This document shows, one piece after another, positions 8,400 to 13,247 of a stretch of DNA of 13,247 bases (position 1 is its first letter; each line of letters begins with the position of its first letter). The stretch comes from Euperipatoides rowelli. Its lineage: Eukaryota > Onychophora > Udeonychophora > Euonychophora > Peripatopsidae. The translations under genes were made by a program, and so were the position numbers. The notes under the pieces are model-generated. The model saw nothing but the letters and a program-made list of their open reading frames with translations, searched no databases and had not been told where the DNA came from. The stretch is from assembly GCA_003024985.2 (NCBI GenBank), contig PXIH01S0058934.1; one strand, given 5' to 3'.

Positions 8400-8522
8400 C
8401 TAAAGAGATAATAAAGAGATTCAGAAATGTTACTGTACAGTAAAATCAAAGCTTGGACAGCACTCTCCCTTATAAATTGGAAAAATATAGTGTTATAAAG
8501 CAAATAAATATATATACAGTAC

Positions 8523-8595
8523 CTGTGAGTGTGCTTGGAATTGGCTCAGGTATATTAGAAGAATGAACATTGGAACGAGTTAACCGAACTGTGGG
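8523..8595 (-). CDS. Internal 73-nt exon joined to the terminal exon
   Basis: The acceptor TTTTTGTTGTAG lies just above 8595 and the donor CAG|GTACTG lies at 8522-8521. Only one of three frames is open, beginning on a codon boundary, and it ends on a single base that joins in phase to the exon at 8399. It reads PTVRLTRSNVHSSNIPEPIP then STLT: a Ser/Pro-rich hydrophilic linker with no domain. Exon length, phase and frame are identical in the paralogous exon at 12397-12469, with 13 of 24 residues shared. The intron to the next exon is 123 nt (8400-8522). No start codon or further upstream exon was found between here and 9165. Confidence 0.65.
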
Positions 8596-8665
8596 CTACA
8601 ACAAAAATAAATAAATAGTTGATGCATTCAAATTTATAAGCTCACATTAATAAAGAAATGATTAA

Positions 8666-9164
8666 AGATATCCACTATGCTAATTATGCAAATATTATGC
8701 ATAGTAGGCAAGACCATAACTTTATTTTTTTGCATGTAATTATAAATGATTTTTTATTAATGATGGTACTGATGACCGATTACAATTTCTGCCTAAACAA
8801 TTAAATTAATTTACACATGAATTTAAATTAATTTTCCAATTCAGGAAAAAAAAAATACAATTTTATTGTAATAAAAATATGTACAGTAACATATTGTATT
8901 TGTGTTTTCTTTCGGGCCTTTATAACCATTACATACTATATACTGCTAGGCAGAGCCTAGCAGTCACAAGATTACGAGTTCAAGTCTTAAACAGATGGGT
9001 TCTGTGATAATTCTTGTATATTATTTTGGTGTTTTTTTAATTACTGTATTTACTGTATCGTTAGATTCAATTGTAAATAGGTTTTATTTGAGCTCCTGAT
9101 TTTTGGTAGCTGGAATGTAATGAGTAGTGCTTATCATTATAATGCCGTACAGAGACAATTAAAA
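8666..9164. other. Stretch between the two exon copies
   Basis: No exon, open frame or transposon ends are visible apart from the hairpin at 8942-8964. A TACAATTTTATTGTA palindrome at about 8860 echoes the one at 8057-8070. This short distance is the basis for thinking the compact copy lacks private upstream exons here. Confidence 0.5.
8942..8985 (+). repeat. 10-bp hairpin next to a B-box-like motif
   Basis: ACTGCTAGGC (8942-8951) and GCCTAGCAGT (8955-8964) are perfect reverse complements around a three-base loop (AGA). Twelve bases on comes GAGTTCAAGTC, a variant Pol III B box, with AAGA/TCTT able to pair around it. This may be a scrap of a tRNA-derived SINE; no A box is convincing. Confidence 0.4.
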
Positions 9165-9264
9165 AATGTACAGTATATATATATATTTAACATTACATTT
9201 AGGAACAAATTACTTTTTTTAAAAAAAAAAAAAATGTTTCTTGTTTACAATGTATTTTATTTTG

Positions 9265-9803
9265 TTAAAACGTTAATTGAAATTCAACAAGAACTTCCCT
9301 TGGTTTATTATAAGGTGACCAACTGTCCTCCTGTTGGAAGGACAGTCCTTCTTTTTTAAGTTCTGTCCTCCTAAATGTCCTTTTCGCTAAATGTCTCCTT
9401 TTCGATATTTTGTTTAGAATTGCGCAGTATAATAAAAAAATTTTAGCAGTATATTATAATGAAAAATATATAGCCTAGATTATATAGATTCTTTGACATT
9501 TTCTTCTCAAAATATTTTTTTCACAACCAAAAAAAAAAAAAAGCTTATCAAATTTATTTTGTGTCCTCCTTTTCATTGTAAAAAAGTTGTTCACCTTATT
9601 TATAACCATATTTTATTTTTCGTTTAGTCTGCCTGTATTCCTTTATCAAATCTTTACCTCTATCATAGAATCCAGAATCTGATGCTGTTGGTTTGTGACT
9701 TTTGGCACAAACATATTTTCTGTCTCTAAACTGTTGTTAGGCCTCTTTTCCGAAACAGTGGCGTTATTCTGTTCAGACAATTCAGCTGTATCCGGTACAT
9801 TTT
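9265..9803 (-). pseudogene. Disrupted paralogous terminal exon
   Basis: The exon begins after acceptor TTATCTTGCTTAG (above 9803) with AA completing the codon from the 12397-12469 exon. It reads NVPDTAELSEQNNATVSEKR and on to QQHQILDSMIEV, aligned without gaps to the intact copy. One base is then missing relative to that copy, so the frame ends at TGA 9646-9648 after VKI. Further downstream a 290-bp MITE (9309-9598) splits the exon. Beyond it KPREVLVEFQLTF and the original TAA (9265-9267) are still recognisable. It is either a decayed exon or a shortened but usable C-terminus ending at 9646. Conservation of residues beyond the break suggests it was coding until recently. Confidence 0.65.
9304..9603 (+). 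mobile_element. 290-bp MITE inserted in an exon
   Basis: The inner ends ATAAGGTGACCAACT (9310-9324) and, at 9585-9599, the complement of ATAAGGTGAACAACT match at 14 of 15 positions. TTTAT flanks both sides (9304-9308, 9599-9603), and removing one copy rejoins the exon close to its paralogue (GGTTTA-AACCA), so TTTAT is the likely target duplication. GTCCTCC motifs lie near both ends, and ACTGTCCT/AGGACAGT forms a subterminal hairpin at the left. The superfamily is unsettled: the AAGGTGACCA end looks hAT-like, but the duplication seems to be 5 bp. No transposase. Confidence 0.75.
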
Positions 9804-10616
9804 CTAAGCAAGATAAAAAGATTAAACATTTTACAGAAATAATATCATCCTACCATTGAAATATATTTCCAATATAAATTAGAAAAGTGTGTTGTTAATA
9901 AAGTATATACAGTATATGACCCTTTCGTCCCCAAAATGGGTAACACTAGATAGTGTCAAGTTTGAATAATTCTGTAAGATTGCATTTTTAAGCTATAATT
10001 GTTTTCATTCATGTAGATAAGATTGTCTCTAGATATATACTGCATAATATCTGAGAAAATATGAGAAGGGTTGAATCAAAATGCAACTTGTCCATAATGT
10101 TTTATTTTTTCAGGAAACATCAAAAACACAGTACTCTATAACTTGATGGTAAAATGCAATATTCATGATTAAAATAAAATATGATTTTTGTTTTAGTTTA
10201 AAAAAAATTATTGATAACTGTTCGAAATGCTCTTAAGAATATGTTATCACACTTACTGTAACTCAATTTTGGTTCTTGGTGGACATGTTGAATTTTGATT
10301 CAACACTGCTCATATATACAGTACCTCAAGGGATTTATTTATTTTCAATTGCGGGACCTTCACTGTGGATATATGCCATTTAAAAAGGTTTTGAAGCACA
10401 TCATTTTTTTGGACAAAATAAACAATTTTTTTGATTACAAACTTTCCTATTGTTTAAACAAATTTATATCAGTTATAAAAAAAATAACAAAACTAGATTT
10501 ATTAAATTGTATAAAAAAACCTATGTAAAAAAAGTTAAAATTATCAGTTTTTCTTTCAAAAAATTGTTTGTAAATTTTTTTTACTAAAAAAGCTAAATTT
10601 TCATATCAAAACACTA

Positions 10617-10644
10617 TAAATGCTAAATTCTTATTTAGCATTTA
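10617..10644. repeat. Perfect 11-bp hairpin
   Basis: TAAATGCTAAA and TTTAGCATTTA enclose a six-base loop (TTCTTA). It lies within the intronic insertion, with no flanking duplication seen. A smaller hairpin, TGTTGAA/TTCAACA, is at 10286-10305. Confidence 0.6.
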
Positions 10645-11230
10645 GATTGTTAATAGGTACACACTTCTTAAATGTTACCTGATGCACATTATTTTTGTAG
10701 ACATATTTTGGTTAATTAAGTTGATATTTAAATTATCAAAGTTTCAAAGCTTTTTGGAACTACCCATCTCCCTCCCCAAATTAGCCAACATTTCAAATTT
10801 CTAGAAAGAACAGGAGGATGGAGAGGTGCTATAAATTTTCAAAACGATTTATTGGGGGGAAGGGGAGTTTGTAAAAAAATTACCAAAACTTAATATAAAA
10901 AGATGAAAGAAGAGGGGAAGCAGTGTATCCTTTCAATATTCAGAGAGAACACATTTTCTCGGAAGGCGGTTTGTACCTAATCAACCTCAAAGGAAAGTAA
11001 TTTTAGCGAAAGACGCTTCTTAAAGAAAGCCAATTATAAACTTTACTCCCTCTTTTTTAATAATTTACTAACATTTTTATCAATACTAATATTAATGTGT
11101 AAATTTTTCCTCCTGTTTTTCTTTCCTCATTGAAAAGTATCTCAACCCCAAATAAATTTTTTTACTATTGTTAGTCACCTTCAGCTTTGCCTTTTTCTGA
11201 AATTGGAATCATCCCTTAACCAGACAGTTC

Positions 11231-11863
11231 TTAACCCTCCAGCAGGCACATCTAAAATTATAACACGACCAGGCGCATGGCACATTTTGTGCGCCAGTAA
11301 ATAAAAATGATAAATTTATTATTTTAATAAAACATAGTAATTTTCTTTTGAAAAGTTTATTTTTGTTTGATTAACTGAACACAAAATAAACATATTTTAA
11401 CATTTATAATGCCAAAATAAACCCAATAATAAATGTTGCTTTATAAAAATAACAAAATTTGAAAAAAAAAAAAAAAAATTGTTTTTTTCTTTCTTTCTAT
11501 AAATGGTCTAAGCATATAATTTTCAACTTACAAAATTAAAATACATAATTATATTTGTAAAAAATATTATCAGAATATAATTCTGTCCATTAGACTAAAA
11601 TAATATAGACAACAAAAAAGCAATTTGAACAAATTTACTTTCATTAGTGGACGCATGGTATATTTTTGTGCGCCAAGACTAAGAAATCTTAAAAAAAAAA
11701 TGCTATTTTTAGACTCTACAATTGATTCAATATTTTCATTTGAAAAACAACCATATAAAGAGAGAATTGTGTGCTGACAGGAAATTTAAGTAAAAATTAA
11801 AGCTTTAAACAAAATAGATGCACTGGCGTACTCTATACACCATTGTGCCTGCTGGAGGGTTAA
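11231..11863 (+). mobile_element. Complete piggyBac-like MITE, 625 bp
   Basis: The left end TTAACCCTCCAGCAGGCACA (11231-11250) and right end at 11844-11863 are perfect reverse complements including the TTAA target sites (11231-11234, 11860-11863). TTAA duplication with CCC...GGG ends is diagnostic of the piggyBac superfamily. A subterminal motif, CGCATGGCACATTTTGTGCGCC, lies near the left end (11273-11295), recurs in altered form at 11652-11674, and occurs inverted and worn near the right end as ACTGGCGTACTCTATACACC; these may be transposase-binding sites. The 625-bp body has no meaningful frame. It sits inside the intronic insertion, so it is younger than that insertion. The perfect ends suggest recent mobility relative to the copy at 3925. 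Confidence 0.88.
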
Positions 11864-12390
11864 TTGCCAACGTCATCATGGTACACTCCAATGGGTAGTT
11901 TATAGGGATAGGCAAAAAGTGCTTATTTTGATAACCGACTACCTGACCGTTAAATGAGTCCTCGACCTTGCTACCAAATATCACTTTAAAACGTAAAAAT
12001 TATAGTGTAAAGTTCAATAATTCAACGTTAAATGCTTATAATATAGGCTATACAGTTGGATTGCTTTTTTACTATAATTTATATTATTTTTCATAAACTT
12101 AAGAAAGATATTAAAATAAAAAAATTCAAAGTAAATACAGATTTAAATAATAAGATGATCTTAATAAAATTTATTTAGGCAGCGCAATTATTTCCAAAAT
12201 ATTTCTAAGCTAAATTCTAAAAACAACAAACGCTGAGATACCTAGTTCAATAAAAGATTAATTTATTTATTACCAGTTTTAAGAAAATTTATAGGCTATG
12301 CATAAATTAACAGAAATGCAATGTGACCAATAAAATAATAATGAACACATTTGTTATATATAACATAACGTATTATACTATTCATAAAGT
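11864..12390. other. Remainder of intronic insertion
   Basis: AT-rich sequence with no frame or clear repeat ends. It continues the sequence interrupted by the piggyBac-like MITE at 11231. Confidence 0.5.
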
Positions 12391-12396
12391 ACTTAC

Positions 12397-12469
12397 CTGA
12401 TAAATTGCTAGATATTGATTCTAGTACATTACAACTTTGAACATTGGAACCAGTTATCCGAACATTGGG
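12397..12469 (-). CDS. Paralogous internal 73-nt exon
   Basis: The acceptor is a long pyrimidine run ending TTTTTTTTTTAG just above 12469, and the donor CAG|GTAAGT at 12396 downward is a perfect consensus, better than that of the compact copy. The only open frame reads PNVRITGSNVQSCNVLESIS then SNLS, in the same phase and with the same 73-nt length as the exon at 8523-8595. Upstream intron sequence also matches. Spliced normally it would join the exon at 9803 across an intron of about 2.6 kb; splicing to the intact exon at 8399 by skipping is equally allowed by phase. Function unknown; a Ser/Asn-rich linker. Confidence 0.6.
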
Positions 12470-12527
12470 CTAAAAAAAAAATATCTGATGCATTCAAATT
12501 TATGAGCTCACATTAATAAAGAAATAA

Positions 12528-13080
12528 TTTATAATTTTTCAATCCTTAGTAACATTCTTAAATTGAAAAATATTATTCTAGTGTACCTACAAATAAATTA
12601 TTATTAAAAAAAAATGTTTAGGTAATTTATATTCAAAGTTTTAATCTAAAGTTTTAAGACTAGTGTAATGAAATTTAATCACTGATTATATATCATCTAA
12701 CATGTTATATACTTAAAATAACTAAAAATTATTTTAAAAACTTAGGTCTGTTAAAGTAGCAATTATTACTCTAACAACTGTGTACAGTGAAAATAGGAGG
12801 GGTGAGGGGACTAAAGGCTACTGTATGTATCAAGAATCTTGCTCTTTTCTAGTTGTCCAAAGTATTACATAGTTTATGTCAAGAAGTTGAAATTTTAAAT
12901 AGACTAAGGAAAAAATCAGCATAACAAACTATCTTTTATATTGGGGAATGATTTTTTTGTTAATATTCAAGCTTATTTTCTAATTTGTAAAAGATCATAA
13001 AAAAATAAAAATTGATTCTAAACAAGTCAATCATCATATAAAGGTCACACAAAATGGATTTTTAGTGAAGATGAGCTTAT
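12528..13080. other. Gene-free stretch upstream of the exons
   Basis: No further exon of the minus-strand gene could be supported. There is a short purine-rich patch near 12795-12815 and otherwise AT-rich sequence. Confidence 0.5.
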
Positions 13081-13247
13081 TTTCTTTTCTGTTTCCTACC
13101 ACATTTATCATAGACTATTCCATTTTCAAAAGTGGGAAGAATCAATTTTAACCTTATTAAATTCTTCCCCGTTTCATTTCACTTTTATTCTAGACTATTC
13201 CATTTTCGAAAGTGGGGAGAAGCATCAATTTTAACCTTAAGTTCTTC
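13081..13247. repeat. 80-bp tandem repeat, two copies plus a start
   Basis: TAGACTATTCCATTTTC occurs at 13111 and 13191, exactly 80 bases apart, followed both times by GAAAGTGG-like sequence and ATCAATTTTAACCTTA. A third unit begins at 13240 (GTTCTTC) and is cut by the window end. Each unit carries a near-palindrome around the shared core (CCATTTTCGAAAGTGG in the second) and TTCTTCCCC opposed to GGGGAGAA. The array may be a satellite or the interior of an element lying mostly outside. Confidence 0.75.

Larger units (their letters stand above)
8040..8665 (-). repeat. Compact copy of duplicated terminal-exon segment
   Basis: This segment matches the discontinuous segment 9165-12527. The matches cover the 3' flank (ATATTTAACAT and poly-T/TTGTTTAC), the last exon, most of a ~120-bp intron, the 73-nt exon and about 70 bp of upstream intron (GATGCATTCAAATTTAT and CTCACATTAATAAAGAAAT). 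Homology fades near 8040 and 8665. Intron and flank match as well as exons, so the event was a genomic DNA duplication, not retroposition. Confidence 0.8.
9915..12391. mobile_element. ~2.48-kb insertion in the paralogous intron
   Basis: The intron of the compact copy is 123 bp. In the other copy its left part matches up to TATACAGTA at about 9914, and the match resumes only at the donor near 12392. The DNA between is thus extra in this copy, or lost from the other. It starts with ACCCTTTCGTCCCC, contains short hairpins (10286-10305, 10617-10644) and a G-rich patch near 10850-10925, and is itself interrupted by the piggyBac-like MITE. No matching terminal repeats for the outer insertion were found; ATAAAGTA occurs at both edges (about 9898 and 12384) but may be coincidence. 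No protein coding recognised. Confidence 0.5.

Noticed and set aside
8261-8443. 60-residue forward frame
   Set aside because: Antisense shadow of the terminal exon, whose minus-strand reading is supported by splice sites and a paralogue.
9120-9359. 79-residue forward frame
   Set aside because: It runs antisense through the end of the disrupted exon and into the MITE; it is a shadow of those features.
10295-10528. 77-residue forward frame
   Set aside because: Aromatic- and Lys-rich, low complexity, no splice or promoter context, and inside an intronic insertion.

Overview
The window looks like eukaryotic, probably metazoan, AT-rich intergenic and intronic DNA. It has no long open reading frame and no bacterial gene layout. 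It does have spliceosomal exon borders on the minus strand, non-autonomous DNA transposons, a Helitron-like element, tRNA-related SINE-like pieces and many A/T homopolymers. Two isolated N bases (1372, 3191) suggest a draft assembly. The species cannot be fixed from the sequence. Frequent TAGGCCTA/TAGGCTA-like words and a strong excess of TACTGTA/TACAGTA are compositional signatures only.

Layout. 1-430: a possible decayed coding fragment. 430-2630: gene-free, with several hairpins. 2633-3423: a deleted hAT-like element keeping a transposase C-terminus-like fragment. 3925-4090: left end of a piggyBac-like element. 4540-5140: two Pol III-box (SINE-like) elements. 5200-5900, minus strand: frameshifted coding debris resembling ORF1 of a non-LTR retrotransposon. 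6121-6749: a Helitron-like 3' end built on a ~120-bp tandem array. 7241-7612: a short Buster-type hAT MITE. 8040-12540: a duplicated pair of terminal exons. 13081-13247: an 80-bp tandem repeat running off the window.

The only real gene evidence is on the minus strand. A 73-nt exon and a terminal exon occur twice: 8523-8595 plus 8155-8399, and 12397-12469 plus 9265-9803. In each copy the splice sites, exon phase and single open frame agree. The downstream copy (8155-8595) is compact and intact. The other copy carries a one-base deletion, a 290-bp MITE in its last exon, and about 2.5 kb of extra DNA in its intron, including a complete piggyBac-like MITE. No upstream exon is visible between the copies. 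They may therefore be alternative 3' ends of one gene whose 5' exons lie beyond 13247, or one may be a stranded duplicate. The protein is not recognised. Its C-terminus looks like a hydrophilic linker followed by a short amphipathic helix.
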